Source of the DNA: Hyphomicrobiales bacterium | GTDB taxonomy: Bacteria > Pseudomonadota > Alphaproteobacteria > Rhizobiales > Beijerinckiaceae | Assembly: GCA_900470095.1 (NCBI GenBank) | Contig: UBZM01000056.1 | Location: 992 to 64,991 of the forward strand | Reading direction: 5' to 3' | DNA: 64,000 nt | In this document: positions 49,498 to 58,325 of the stretch, one piece after another | How positions within the stretch are numbered: the stretch's first letter is position 1 | How the letters are laid out: every line of letters begins with the position of its first letter | Position numbers and translations under genes: made by a program | Notes under the pieces: model-generated | The model's input: the letters and a program-made list of their open reading frames with translations, nothing else | Told to the model about the DNA's origin: nothing | Databases searched by the model: none

Positions 49498-50844
49498 ATG
49501 GATATTTCTTCCGTCGACCGGCCGGTGACGGCCAAGCGGCCGGCTGCCTCGCGCACGGCCATGCTCACCGCGACCGAGGGCTTGCGAGCACTCGATCAGG
49601 GGACACTGACCTGCGAAGCCTGGGCACGCGCCTGCCTGGAGCGCATCGAGGAGCGCAATGGCGGCGTCAAGGCGTGGGTCCATGTGAATGCCGACGCCGC
49701 CCTTGCTCACGCGCGGGCTCTCGACCGGAACGGCCGCAGCCGCCTGTTCGACGGCGTCCCGCTCGGGCTCAAGGATACGATCGACACCGCCGACATGCCG
49801 ACTGAGCTGGGCGATCCCGAGATATTTCCTCGCCGCCAGCCGCAGTCCGACGCGCCGGTGGTTTCGATGGCGCGCAATTTCGGCTTCACCATCCTTGGGA
49901 AGAACACAGTCTCGCGGCATGCCATCATGCTGCCGGGACCCGCACGCAATCCACACGATCTGACGCGCACGCCGGCGGCCTCCTCGGCCGGCTCCGGCGC
50001 CGCCGTTGCCGATTTCATGACGCCGATCTCCATCGGTACGCAGACGGCCGGCTCCATCCTAAGGCCATCCGCCTTTTGCGGAGCAGTAGGCTTCAAGCCG
50101 ACGCTCGACGCCATCCCCTATGTCGGCATCAGGACCTATTCGCGCCCGCTCGACGTCATCGGGCCGATTTGTCGCTCGGTGGAGGACGCGACGCTCTTCA
50201 TGCGCGGCTTCACCGGCGATCCGCGCTTCGATGCAACGACATCCGTGCGGACCGACATGCGCGTTGGCGTTTGGAGGACGAAGGATTTCGACAAGGCCGA
50301 TCCCGCTGCGCTGGCCATCTTCGAAGACAAACTGCGCAAACTGGAAGCGGCTGGGGCGACCGTCCGATCGCTGGTCATGCCTGCGATCTTCGAGACGATC
50401 GGAGAGGCGCAGGATGTGATCATGGCCTATGATCTGGCGCGCGAATATGCCGACATCAAGCGCCATCATGCGGACAAGTGCGATCGCGAACTGATCGAAT
50501 ACCTCGAACTCGGCGAGAGCTACTCCGCCGACGATTATGCGCGTGCGCTCGACGCCGCGGACGCCTGCCGCAGGGCCTTCCACGATCTCGCGCGCGATGT
50601 CGACGTGCTCGTCATGCCGTCGACCTTGGGCGAGGCGCCGGAGGCGACGAGCACCGGCAGCTCCGCCTTCATCCGCATCTGGTCCCTGCTGCACAACCCT
50701 TCGATCACCCTGCCGGTGTCTCGCGGACCAGCAGGCTTGCCGCTCGGTTTCCAGGTGGTCGGCTGCGTGAAGGAAGATGCGCGCCTGCTCTACTGGTCTC
50801 GCTGCATCGAAACCATCCTGGGAAGCACGGCCCATATCGCCTGA
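49498..50844 (+). CDS. Amidase signature family hydrolase
   Basis: A 448-aa cytosolic amidase. The Ser-cisSer-Lys triad is visible as Lys92 (LGLKDTIDT), Ser162 (PAASSAGSG) and Ser186 (TQTAGSILRPS); the spacings of 70 and 24 residues agree with known amidases. The usual GGSSGG loop has become PAASSAGSG, so the substrate pocket may differ. It follows the importer by 16 bases and probably hydrolyses the imported amide. It is not GatA-like, as no GatB/C is present. Confidence 0.92.
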   Translation: MDISSVDRPVTAKRPAASRTAMLTATEGLRALDQGTLTCEAWARACLERIEERNGGVKAWVHVNADAALAHARALDRNGRSRLFDGVPLGLKDTIDTADMPTELGDPEIFPRRQPQSDAPVVSMARNFGFTILGKNTVSRHAIMLPGPARNPHDLTRTPAASSAGSGAAVADFMTPISIGTQTAGSILRPSAFCGAVGFKPTLDAIPYVGIRTYSRPLDVIGPICRSVEDATLFMRGFTGDPRFDATTSVRTDMRVGVWRTKDFDKADPAALAIFEDKLRKLEAAGATVRSLVMPAIFETIGEAQDVIMAYDLAREYADIKRHHADKCDRELIEYLELGESYSADDYARALDAADACRRAFHDLARDVDVLVMPSTLGEAPEATSTGSSAFIRIWSLLHNPSITLPVSRGPAGLPLGFQVVGCVKEDARLLYWSRCIETILGSTAHIA

Positions 50845-50903
50845 TTGGCCCGAGCCGCGACGCCTGGCTGGAACTCTCATGGGATCCAGTGCACAAGCGA
50901 TGG

Positions 50904-51572
50904 ATGACGACGAGCTTTAGACCGGAGCAACGGGAGAGCGGCAGGGATGCGATCGTACGCACCGCAACCCTGCTGTTCGGTGAGCGCGGTTATCAGGGGG
51001 TGAGCATGCGCCTCCTGGCGGAGCAACTCGGCATCACCGCGCCCAGCCTCTATCACCATTTCTCCTCAAAGGAGGCGCTGCTTTTCGCCGTCCTCGAGGA
51101 CAATCAACGGGATTTCCTCGCAACGACCGAGGAAGCCGTCGCGAAAGCTGCTCCCGACCCAAAGCGCCAACTCGCGGCGCTGGTGGCCTCGCATGTTCGC
51201 TATCAGATCGAGAAGATCGAATATGCCCGGGTCTATGACCGGACGTTCCTGGGAATGGGTCCGCTGGTCGAGTTTCTCTCTGATGAGCAGCGCGGCGTCA
51301 TGCGTGTCTTGCAGCGCCGGCACACCGAGAATCTGCGCCGTGTCATCCAGGGCGGAGTCACGGCGGGTGTGTTTACGGTCGAGGACGTATCACTCGCCGC
51401 CTTCGCAATCATCTCGATGTGTGACGGCGTCATCACCTGGTATCGCAGCGACGGCAGGCTTTCCGTGAAAGAAGCGGCCGGGCTCTATGCCACCATGGCG
51501 CTTGACCTCGTCGGCGTCAGACCAGATGCAGGGAGCTCCGCGCTGGATGGTCAATTGCCATCTCCGCGATGA
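50904..51572 (+). CDS. TetR family transcriptional regulator
   Basis: A 222-aa regulator. The helix-turn-helix spans about 14-60 (RDAIVRTATLLFGERGYQGVSMRLLAEQLGITAPSLYHHFSSKEALLFAVLED). The C-terminal ligand domain spans 70-200. It follows the amidase on the same strand after 59 bases and could be a local repressor of the catabolic set. Its last 56 bases overlap the convergent gamma-carbonic-anhydrase-like gene. Confidence 0.88.
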   Translation: MTTSFRPEQRESGRDAIVRTATLLFGERGYQGVSMRLLAEQLGITAPSLYHHFSSKEALLFAVLEDNQRDFLATTEEAVAKAAPDPKRQLAALVASHVRYQIEKIEYARVYDRTFLGMGPLVEFLSDEQRGVMRVLQRRHTENLRRVIQGGVTAGVFTVEDVSLAAFAIISMCDGVITWYRSDGRLSVKEAAGLYATMALDLVGVRPDAGSSALDGQLPSPR

Positions 51573-52074
51573 AGCGTCGATGGTTGGAGACATATTCCGC
51601 CGCGGTCTCCGCGATGTCGTGGATCTCCTGATCCGTCAACGACCGCACCGCCTTGGCAGGGGCTCCCACGATCAGCGAGTTCGGCTCGAAGCGCTTGCCC
51701 TGGGTGATGAGAGCGTTTGCGCCGACGATGCAGTTTTCTCCGATGACGGCGCCGTTCAGAATGGTCGAACCCATGCCGACGAGAACCCGGTCGGCAAGCG
51801 TGCAGCCGTGCAGAACGGCGCGGTGCCCGACAGTGCACGAGGCGCCGATCGCCAAAGGATATCCTGTGTCCACGTGGAGTACGGCGCCGTCCTGAATGTT
51901 TGATCCGGCACCGATCGATATGCGGTCATTGTCGCCCCGGATGACGGCGGCGAACCAAACGCTGGTGTCGTCATCGAAAATGACGTCGCCGATGATCGAG
52001 GCATCGGGGGCGAACCAATAGCGGCCCGAGCGCGGAAGGGTCGGGCGCCGAGCGCCCAGGTTCATGATTGGCAT
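51517..52074 (-). CDS. Gamma-carbonic anhydrase-like left-handed beta-helix protein
   Basis: A 185-aa protein of hexapeptide repeats. Zinc ligands are present as His67 (VLHVDTG), His84 (VGHRAVLHG) and His89. Repeats continue to NSLIVGAPAKAVRSLTDQE, followed by the C-terminal helix. PaaY, CaiE and YrdA belong here; PaaY acts as a thioesterase and CaiE accompanies CoA-transferase operons. A role in recycling CoA esters of the neighbouring pathway fits but is inferred. Confidence 0.9.
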   Translation of the reverse strand: MPIMNLGARRPTLPRSGRYWFAPDASIIGDVIFDDDTSVWFAAVIRGDNDRISIGAGSNIQDGAVLHVDTGYPLAIGASCTVGHRAVLHGCTLADRVLVGMGSTILNGAVIGENCIVGANALITQGKRFEPNSLIVGAPAKAVRSLTDQEIHDIAETAAEYVSNHRRFIAEMAIDHPARSSLHLV

Positions 52075-52151
52075 GGATCTTCTGTGGAGACCGAGGGATT
52101 TTGAGGCTTCTCATGGGGCAGGGCGCGGGCATCCGCCTCCCTTGCGCGAGT

Positions 52152-52904
52152 CTAGAAGCCGACCGAGAGGCCCAGCCGCTTCGCCGCGTTCATGACGTGC
52201 CGCCGGGCGGCGCTGCGCGCCGCCTCCACGCGTTGCTCGACAATATTGTCATAGATTTCCTTATGTTCCATGAGCACTGCCTCCGGCCGGCCGACATAGG
52301 AGGAAGAATTCAGCCTGGCGATGCGGACGGAGTTCTTGAGCTGCGCTCCAAGAAGATCGACCAGCTCGAGAATGAACGCATTTCCGGTCGCCTTGGCGAT
52401 CGTGCTGTGGAAGGTGAAGTCGGCGTCAATACCGTCATCCCCATCGCGGATATTCGCATCGATGGCGTGGAGACACTGAGAGAGCGCGAGCAAGTCGCTG
52501 TCCGAACGCCTTAGCGCCGCATAGCCCGCCGCATCACCCTCGAGAGTCAGGCGCAATTCGAAGACCTGCGACAGCTGCTCGCGATTATTCTCGATCTCTC
52601 GTGGATCGAGCCGGAACGATCCCGCGGCGCGCATGCTCGTCACGAAGGCGCCGCTGCCCTGGCGCGCGTCGACCAGCCCCTCCTGCTTGAGCCTCGAGAT
52701 GGCTTCCCTGATGACGGCTCGGCTGACACCCATGCTCCGTGAGAGTGCGAACTCGGTCGGCAATTTCTGGCCGATCTCGAGTTCGCCCCCACTGATGCGT
52801 GCCGCGAGATCGCCGGCGATCTGCTCGGCAAGGTTCGGCCGTCGCAAGGGACGGGGCTCTTCGGCAGGCGTGGATCCGGCGCTCTTGGTTTTCATTTCAC
52901 CCAA
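52152..52904 (-). CDS. FadR/FCD-family GntR transcriptional regulator
   Basis: A 250-aa regulator. The winged helix spans about 22-90 (NLAEQIAGDLAARISGGELEIGQKLPTEFALSRSMGVSRAVIREAISRLKQEGLVDARQGSGAFV). The FCD domain at 105-245 has the full metal set pattern (DADFTFHSTI, MEHKEIYDNI, RRHVMNAA). A TTGTC-type palindrome lies 18 bases before its start and another before the ABC operon at 53374, so it probably represses both. Confidence 0.92.
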   Translation of the reverse strand: MGEMKTKSAGSTPAEEPRPLRRPNLAEQIAGDLAARISGGELEIGQKLPTEFALSRSMGVSRAVIREAISRLKQEGLVDARQGSGAFVTSMRAAGSFRLDPREIENNREQLSQVFELRLTLEGDAAGYAALRRSDSDLLALSQCLHAIDANIRDGDDGIDADFTFHSTIAKATGNAFILELVDLLGAQLKNSVRIARLNSSSYVGRPEAVLMEHKEIYDNIVEQRVEAARSAARRHVMNAAKRLGLSVGF

Positions 52905-52922
52905 TCACTATCAAAGGAATAT

Positions 52923-52933
52923 TTGTCGGGCAA
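52923..52933. promoter_or_regulatory. FadR-type operator candidate 1
   Basis: TTGTCGGGCAA lies 18 bases upstream of the GntR start. It matches the second site at 53168 at nine of eleven positions. The position would block translation-proximal transcription of the regulator itself. Confidence 0.5.
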
Positions 52934-53167
52934 CTTTGATCGACGCTGGAATGCGGCGATTGCTCATGCCGCAGCGACACCTCCTCGAGGCAGGTCTCTG
53001 CTCCATTCCAAGCGGAGCGTGTCAATTTCACATGAATCCTATCAAAGGTCCGCACGGCTAGCTGTGTAACCCGATCCAGGGCACTTTCTTCGCGCTGCTT
53101 AGGTTTCGCGATCCGGAAAGCCGGGCGGAACGCAACCGTGCTTGACGCCCATCTCCCAGTATGTTTT

Positions 53168-53178
53168 TTGTCCGACAA
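53168..53178. promoter_or_regulatory. FadR-type operator candidate 2
   Basis: TTGTCCGACAA is a perfect palindrome around one central base, preceded by a T run, about 195 bases before the first ABC permease gene. It is the likely control site for the transport operon. Confidence 0.55.
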
Positions 53179-53373
53179 CCAAACGATTGTTAAGTTCAAG
53201 ACAAGAACAAAAAATGCAGTATCCGGGGAGGCTGACGTGAACGCGATCAGATTGCCATACGACTCGAATGGCGGATGCAAAGGGGAGTCCGATCAAGGTC
53301 CCCTCGAGCCGCGGGCGTTGGCTCCGGGCTTGGCATGAGCGTCTTGTCCGCCTGAGCCCGCGAGACGCTGCCT

Positions 53374-54084
53374 ATGTCGACATTGTCGCTGATGAGCCTG
53401 GGCTCCGACGGTTGGGGCTTGGCGATGCTGGTTGCTGCCGGTGTGACCCTATCGGTCGCCTCATGCGGCTTCCTCCTCGGTTCTGTGATCGGAGGTCTTG
53501 TTGCCTGGGTGAAGCTCTCAGGCGGTGCGGTCGCTCGCGCTGCGGCCGATGCCTACACCACGATTCTTCGCGGCATTCCGGATCTCCTCATCATCTACCT
53601 CTTCTATTTCGGGGGAAGCGCCCTGCTCAGCAGTATCGCGGGGCTCCTCGGCCCCGGGGGCTTCGTCGGAGTGTCAGGTTTTGCCGCGGGCGCGACTGCG
53701 ATCGGTATTATCTCCGGGGCTTATCAGTCGGAGGTCTTTCGAGGAGCGTACACGGCGCTGAACCGGGGTGAGATCGAGGCGGCGAAATCCGTGGGCATGC
53801 ATCGCGCCCTGATGTTCCGTCGCATCATCGCACCGCAGGTGCTGCGATATGCCATTCCAGGCCTGGGCAATGTCTGGCAACTGGCCTTGAAGGAGTCTGC
53901 TCTCGTCTCGGTCACGGGGCTTGTCGAACTGCTTCGCCAGTCGGCCATTGGTGCCGGGTCCACGCGTGAGCCGTTCAGCTTCTATCTCGCCGCGGCCGTG
54001 CTCTATCTGGCAATCACCACGGTCTCCTCTTGGGGATTCCGGCGTGCCGAGAGCTACGCGATGCGCGGCGTCCGGAGAACGTGA
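53374..54084 (+). CDS. Polar amino acid-type ABC transporter permease 1
   Basis: A 236-aa HisQ/M-family inner-membrane permease with five predicted helices. It has the family start WGLAMLVAAGVTLSVASCGFLLG, TILRGIPDLLIIYLFYFGG, and the coupling loop SEVFRGAYTALNRGEIEAAKSVGMHRALMFRRIIAPQVLRYAIPGLGN. MSLGSDG at 53392 is an alternative start. First gene of a four-gene importer. Confidence 0.9.
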   Translation: MSTLSLMSLGSDGWGLAMLVAAGVTLSVASCGFLLGSVIGGLVAWVKLSGGAVARAAADAYTTILRGIPDLLIIYLFYFGGSALLSSIAGLLGPGGFVGVSGFAAGATAIGIISGAYQSEVFRGAYTALNRGEIEAAKSVGMHRALMFRRIIAPQVLRYAIPGLGNVWQLALKESALVSVTGLVELLRQSAIGAGSTREPFSFYLAAAVLYLAITTVSSWGFRRAESYAMRGVRRT

Positions 54085-54137
54085 ATGCAGCACGCTCACA
54101 TGCCGGCCAACCTCAAGCATTCTGAGGATCGAATCGC

Positions 54138-54881
54138 GTGATGGACGCTGCATTCATGGGCGAAACCTTCCTCAAATTGCTGGAAGGACTTCCCCTCACA
54201 CTTAAGCTCACGTTTTCATCTGTCACACTAGGCCTGGTCGTAGCGATGGCCCTCGCGACGATGCGCATGTCTGGGATGCCAGCTCTGGACTGGTTCGCGC
54301 GCGCCTATGTGTTCGTGTTCCGCGGAACGCCCCTTCTTGTTCAGATCTTCCTCATCTACTACGGGCTCGGGCAATTTCGGCCGGCCCTGCAAGCCTTGAA
54401 CCTATGGGGTTTCTTCCGCGAGCCGTATTGGTGCGCACTGCTCGCCCTTACCTTGAATACCGCGGCCTATGTGAGCGAGATCATCCGCGGAGGGCTGCAG
54501 TCGGTCCCGCGAGGTCAGATCGAAGCGGCGCGCGCCTGCGGGATGTCGCCGTTTCTCCTCTATCGCCGGATCATCATTCCGATTGCTGTCCGTCAGGCGC
54601 TTCCGGGCTATGGCAATGAAATTATCCTGATGGTGAAGGCAACATCGCTGGCCTCGATTATCACGATGATGGAAGTCACCGGCATTGCGCACAAGCTGAT
54701 TTCGCAGACCTTCCGTGCCATCGAGATCTTCATTTGCGCCGGCGCCATCTACCTCATCCTCAATTTCGTCGTGACGCGGGCAATACAGGCCCTTGAACAC
54801 CGGCTTTCCCCGCATTTGCGGGACGCGCCCGTGCCTGTCCAGCGCCTCGATCCGGCCATCAGCAGCGGAGTCGATCGGTGA
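54138..54881 (+). CDS. Polar amino acid-type ABC transporter permease 2
   Basis: A 247-aa HisM/ArtM-like permease (FLKLLEGLPLTLKLTFSSVTLGLV, VFRGTPLLVQIFLIYYGLGQF, SEIIRGGLQSVPRGQIEAARACGMSPFLLYRRIIIPIAVRQALPGYGNE). It forms the heterodimeric channel with the previous gene. Its stop overlaps the ATPase start by four bases. Confidence 0.92.
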   Translation: MMDAAFMGETFLKLLEGLPLTLKLTFSSVTLGLVVAMALATMRMSGMPALDWFARAYVFVFRGTPLLVQIFLIYYGLGQFRPALQALNLWGFFREPYWCALLALTLNTAAYVSEIIRGGLQSVPRGQIEAARACGMSPFLLYRRIIIPIAVRQALPGYGNEIILMVKATSLASIITMMEVTGIAHKLISQTFRAIEIFICAGAIYLILNFVVTRAIQALEHRLSPHLRDAPVPVQRLDPAISSGVDR

Positions 54882-55654
54882 CCTTACTGTCTACGCCTGC
54901 CGTGTCGGTGCGCGATCTGCGCAAGAGTTTCGGCTCCTTGGAAGTCTTGCGCGGCATTTCGCTTGATGCAGCCGAGGGGCAGGTGATCTCAATCCTGGGC
55001 TCGTCGGGTTCCGGCAAGTCAACGATGCTTCGGTGCATCAACATGCTGGAGACGCCCGACGCCGGCGAGATCGCGATCGGCGGTGAAGTCATTGCGTTGC
55101 GCAAGGGCAGAAACGGACGCACGGAGCCGGCTAATCGCTCCCAGGTCGACCGTATCCGCTCCCGCGTTGCGATGGTCTTCCAAAGCTTCAATCTCTGGTC
55201 GCATCTGACGGTACTCGAGAACGTCATCGAGGCGCCAATCCATGTGCAGAAGCGACCGAGGGCCGAGTGCATCGCCGAGGCCGAGGCCCTGCTTGCGAAG
55301 GTCGGCATCGTCGACAAGCGTAACCATTATCCAGCTCATCTGTCGGGCGGTCAGCAGCAGCGTGCTGCCATCGCTCGCGCCCTCGCCATGAAGCCGCAGC
55401 TGATGCTGTTCGACGAGCCGACCTCGGCGCTCGATCCTGAGCTCGTCGGCGAGGTTCTGCGCGTCATGCGATCGCTGGCGGAAGAGGGCCGGACCATGCT
55501 CGTGGTCACGCACGAGATGGGTTTTGCTCGGGACGTCTCGTCCCGTGTGGTGTTCCTCCACAAGGGGATGGTGGAGGAGGACGGGCCGCCTGGCGAAGTA
55601 TTCAGCGCACCCACATCGCCACGGTTTCGACAATTCATCTCTGAGCATCGTTAG
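54878..55654 (+). CDS. Polar amino acid-type ABC transporter ATP-binding protein (HisP/GlnQ family)
   Basis: A 258-aa ATPase with Walker A GSSGSGKST near 39-47. The HisP-type region FQSFNLWSHLTVLENVIEAPIHVQ is present, with signature LSGGQQQRAAIARALA and Walker B LMLFDEPTSALDPE. FNLWSH is typical of the histidine/arginine/opine branch. GTG start, coupled to permease 2. Confidence 0.94.
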   Translation: MTLLSTPAVSVRDLRKSFGSLEVLRGISLDAAEGQVISILGSSGSGKSTMLRCINMLETPDAGEIAIGGEVIALRKGRNGRTEPANRSQVDRIRSRVAMVFQSFNLWSHLTVLENVIEAPIHVQKRPRAECIAEAEALLAKVGIVDKRNHYPAHLSGGQQQRAAIARALAMKPQLMLFDEPTSALDPELVGEVLRVMRSLAEEGRTMLVVTHEMGFARDVSSRVVFLHKGMVEEDGPPGEVFSAPTSPRFRQFISEHR

Positions 55655-55664
55655 GAGGGACACG

Positions 55665-56519
55665 ATGAACAACCCGAGATTTCGACTGGGCTGGCTGGCG
55701 CTGAGCGCTTGCGCATTCCTGGCTACTGCCGCGGAAGCACAGCAGGGAAGGGAGATCACCATCGCAACCGAAGGGGCCTTCATGCCCTGGAACTACACCG
55801 AGCCGAGCGGGAAGCTCGGCGGTTTCGACGTCGAGCTGGTGAACGATCTCTGCCGCCGAATGAATGCCAAGTGCAAGGTCGTCGGCCAGGACTGGGCCGG
55901 CATCATCCCGGCTCTCCAAGCGGGAAAGCACGACGCAGTGATGACGGGGATGAACATTACCGACAAAAGGCTGGCGGTGATCGGCTTTTCGAGGCCGTAC
56001 GCCACGAGCCGCCACGTCTTCGCGACGATGACCGATCGCGAAACGCTCAATCTTCCCAAGAGCGGACAGCTGATCGACATCACGTCTCTCAGCGACGACG
56101 GCAAAAACACGATTGAGCAGATGAAAAAGCTGATCAAGGGGAAAACGATCGGCGTGCAGACATCGACCAACGCGCTTGCATTCCTGGAGACCTACTTCAA
56201 GGGAGACATCGAGATCAGGGAATACAAGACGGCCGAGCAGCATGATCTTGATCTCTCCGCAGGTCGCATTGATGCGGTGTTCGTTGACTACGCGTCTGCG
56301 ATGTCGTCGCGTGAAAAGAAGGAACTGAACGGCATGACCATTGCGGGGCCGTCATTTCGCGGCGGGCTCCTTGGTCGTGGCGTCGCGATCGGCCTGCGCA
56401 AGGACGATGGCGAGCTCAAGCAACGCTTTGACCAGGCGATCGAGCAGGCACTCGCGGATGGCACGATCAAGACTCTGTCGATGAAATGGTTCAAGTCCGA
56501 CATGTCGCCTCCGCAATAA
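55665..56519 (+). CDS. Polar amino acid-type periplasmic substrate-binding protein
   Basis: A 284-aa receptor with a cleaved signal (LGWLALSACAFLATAAEAQQ). The family-3 solute-binding fold follows: ITIATEGAFMPWNYTEPSGKLGGFDVELVNDLCRRMNAKCKVVGQDWAGIIPALQAGKHDAVMTGMNITDKR. The FDVEL and ITDKR segments place it near lysine/arginine/ornithine and opine receptors. A strong AGGAGGGA ribosome site sets the start. It may bind an amino acid or an opine. Confidence 0.93.
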   Translation: MNNPRFRLGWLALSACAFLATAAEAQQGREITIATEGAFMPWNYTEPSGKLGGFDVELVNDLCRRMNAKCKVVGQDWAGIIPALQAGKHDAVMTGMNITDKRLAVIGFSRPYATSRHVFATMTDRETLNLPKSGQLIDITSLSDDGKNTIEQMKKLIKGKTIGVQTSTNALAFLETYFKGDIEIREYKTAEQHDLDLSAGRIDAVFVDYASAMSSREKKELNGMTIAGPSFRGGLLGRGVAIGLRKDDGELKQRFDQAIEQALADGTIKTLSMKWFKSDMSPPQ

Positions 56520-56742
56520 TCCCGTCGATGGAGGAGATTGACGGACTGGATCTTGAGAGCCCCCGGGCGGGCAGGGCTGCCGGCCGAGCCCGCCCGGACC
56601 GAACTCCGCCTGTTGACCTTAGGTCGGCAAGGCCAGGCACAATCAGTGGCCGGTGCACGCAAAGCGAATCCGTCTGACGGGACGAGAGTTCCCAAACGGT
56701 TCCGATCAACACGCCCGGATTTGCCAGCGATCGAGCGCAGAC

Positions 56743-58173
56743 ATGAGCGACACCAGACATCTTGACGCCATCAGCGCAATCGTCGGGACCAAGGGATTGG
56801 TCACCGACGCTGCCGACATGCGCCGATACGAGGTCGGAGCACGGTATGACGAAGGGAGGGCGCTATTCGTCGTCCGGCCCGGGACAACCGAAGAGGTGTC
56901 CCGCGTCGTCGCCTATGCGGTCTCGCATGGCGTTCGACTCGTGCCTCAAGGCGGGAACACGGGTGTGGTCGGGGGATCCACTCCCGATCGGTCGGGAACG
57001 CAGGTCGTTCTCAGCGTCGACCGCCTGAGCGCTCCGCTCGAAATCGATCTGACCAATCGCACAGTGATGGTAGGGGCCGGCGTTCGCTTGTCGACGCTGA
57101 ATGAGACCCTCGCGACGCATGGGCTCTTTCTGCCGATCGATCTCGGCGCAGATCCGATGGTTGGCGGCATGGTTGCCACGAACACCGGTGGCGCTCGCTT
57201 CCTCCGTTATGGCGCTATGCGGCGACAGGTTCTGGGTCTGGAGGTCGTGCTTCCAGATCGTAATGGCACCATCCTTGACCTCACGACCGGCCTCCGGAAA
57301 GACAACGCCCATATCGACCTGAAACATCTCTTCGTCGGGACGAGCGGGGCCTTCGGCGTCATTACAAGGGCGGTTCTCGAAGTGCAGCGCGTCCCGCGAC
57401 AGGTCGCGACGGCGTTGCTCGTGCCGCGTGACGATGAGGCCATTCCCCTCCTGCTCACGGCGCTCGAGGAAGCGTGCGGCGAGTATCTGAGCGCCGTCGA
57501 GGGGATCTCGCGGAACGCGATGAAGCGAACATTTGCCCATGTCGAGCGCCTGAGAAATCCATTCGCTCGCGGCGAGATTCCGCCTTACGCGATCCTCGTC
57601 GAACTGACCCGGAATTGGCCCGAGCGCGGGCATGAAGCCGCGCTCCCAGCCGTTCTCGAGACCGTTCTCGCCGAGCTGTTCGAGCAGGATGATCCGCTGC
57701 TCGCCGATGCGCTGATTGGTCGGTCGGAGGAACTCTGGGCGTTGCGGCATTCCTTGCCGGAGGGGCTGAAGGCGGCGGGGCATGTGATCGCCTTCGATCT
57801 TTCCCTGAAGCGCTCAGATCTTGTTCCCTTCCGAACCGAGATCGTTCCGCTGCTCAATGCCGAGTTCCCCGAGCTCGAGCTCTGCGATTTCGGGCATATT
57901 GCCGACGGCGGCATGCACTTCAATCTTGTGCATCCCGGCCGGCCAGATGCCGCTTATATCGAGCGCGTCCGGGACAAGGTGCTGGACGTCGTCATCCGGG
58001 GCTATGGGGGCAGTTTTACCGGCGAGCATGCGCTGGGTCGATCAAACCAGTCTCTCTACGATCGATATACACCGGAACTCGTGAAGCAGCTTTCGGCATC
58101 TCTCCAGGGCGCGTTGACCGAGGCTACGATGGGAAACGTGCGTTTCGCGCCGGCGAACCGAGCGCTTCGTTAG
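56743..58173 (+). CDS. FAD-linked D-2-hydroxyacid dehydrogenase (D-lactate / D-2-hydroxyglutarate type)
   Basis: A 476-aa flavoprotein. The FAD-binding-4 domain at about 35-215 carries VRPGTTEEVSRVVAYAVSHGVRLVPQGGNTG and LPIDLGADPMVGGMVATNTGG. The C-terminal domain at 240-470 has the metal and substrate segment CDFGHIADGGMHFNLVHPG and the terminal GGSFTGEHALGRS. It oxidises a D-2-hydroxyacid and passes electrons on. Following the ABC importer on the same strand, it probably metabolises the imported compound or a product of it. The start at 56743 is the best-fitting N-terminus. Confidence 0.92.
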   Translation: MSDTRHLDAISAIVGTKGLVTDAADMRRYEVGARYDEGRALFVVRPGTTEEVSRVVAYAVSHGVRLVPQGGNTGVVGGSTPDRSGTQVVLSVDRLSAPLEIDLTNRTVMVGAGVRLSTLNETLATHGLFLPIDLGADPMVGGMVATNTGGARFLRYGAMRRQVLGLEVVLPDRNGTILDLTTGLRKDNAHIDLKHLFVGTSGAFGVITRAVLEVQRVPRQVATALLVPRDDEAIPLLLTALEEACGEYLSAVEGISRNAMKRTFAHVERLRNPFARGEIPPYAILVELTRNWPERGHEAALPAVLETVLAELFEQDDPLLADALIGRSEELWALRHSLPEGLKAAGHVIAFDLSLKRSDLVPFRTEIVPLLNAEFPELELCDFGHIADGGMHFNLVHPGRPDAAYIERVRDKVLDVVIRGYGGSFTGEHALGRSNQSLYDRYTPELVKQLSASLQGALTEATMGNVRFAPANRALR

Positions 58174-58259
58174 CACGGCTCCCCTGGCCTCGACTGCGTT
58201 CACCCTGCCGGTGCTGAAATGACCTGAGACGCAACTGCGCCAACCGGGCCCTGGCTGGA

Positions 58260-58281
58260 GCAGGCGCTTGCAGACGCCTGC
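58260..58281. terminator. Weak hairpin between convergent genes
   Basis: GCAGGCG (58260-58266) pairs with CGCCTGC (58275-58281) between the FAD dehydrogenase and the convergent LysR gene. There is no T tract. Confidence 0.35.
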
Positions 58282-58325
58282 CTACGGCCGGGGATTCCAG
58301 GTTTGGCTCACGGCGCGCCCCGAGC

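Larger units (their letters stand above)
52905..53373. other. Divergent regulatory region, GntR / amino-acid ABC operon
   Basis: This 469-base region contains no supported gene. It holds two TTGTC-type palindromes (52923-52933 and 53168-53178) and presumably the divergent promoters. Its A+T content around 53160-53220 is clearly higher than that of its neighbours. Confidence 0.6.
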
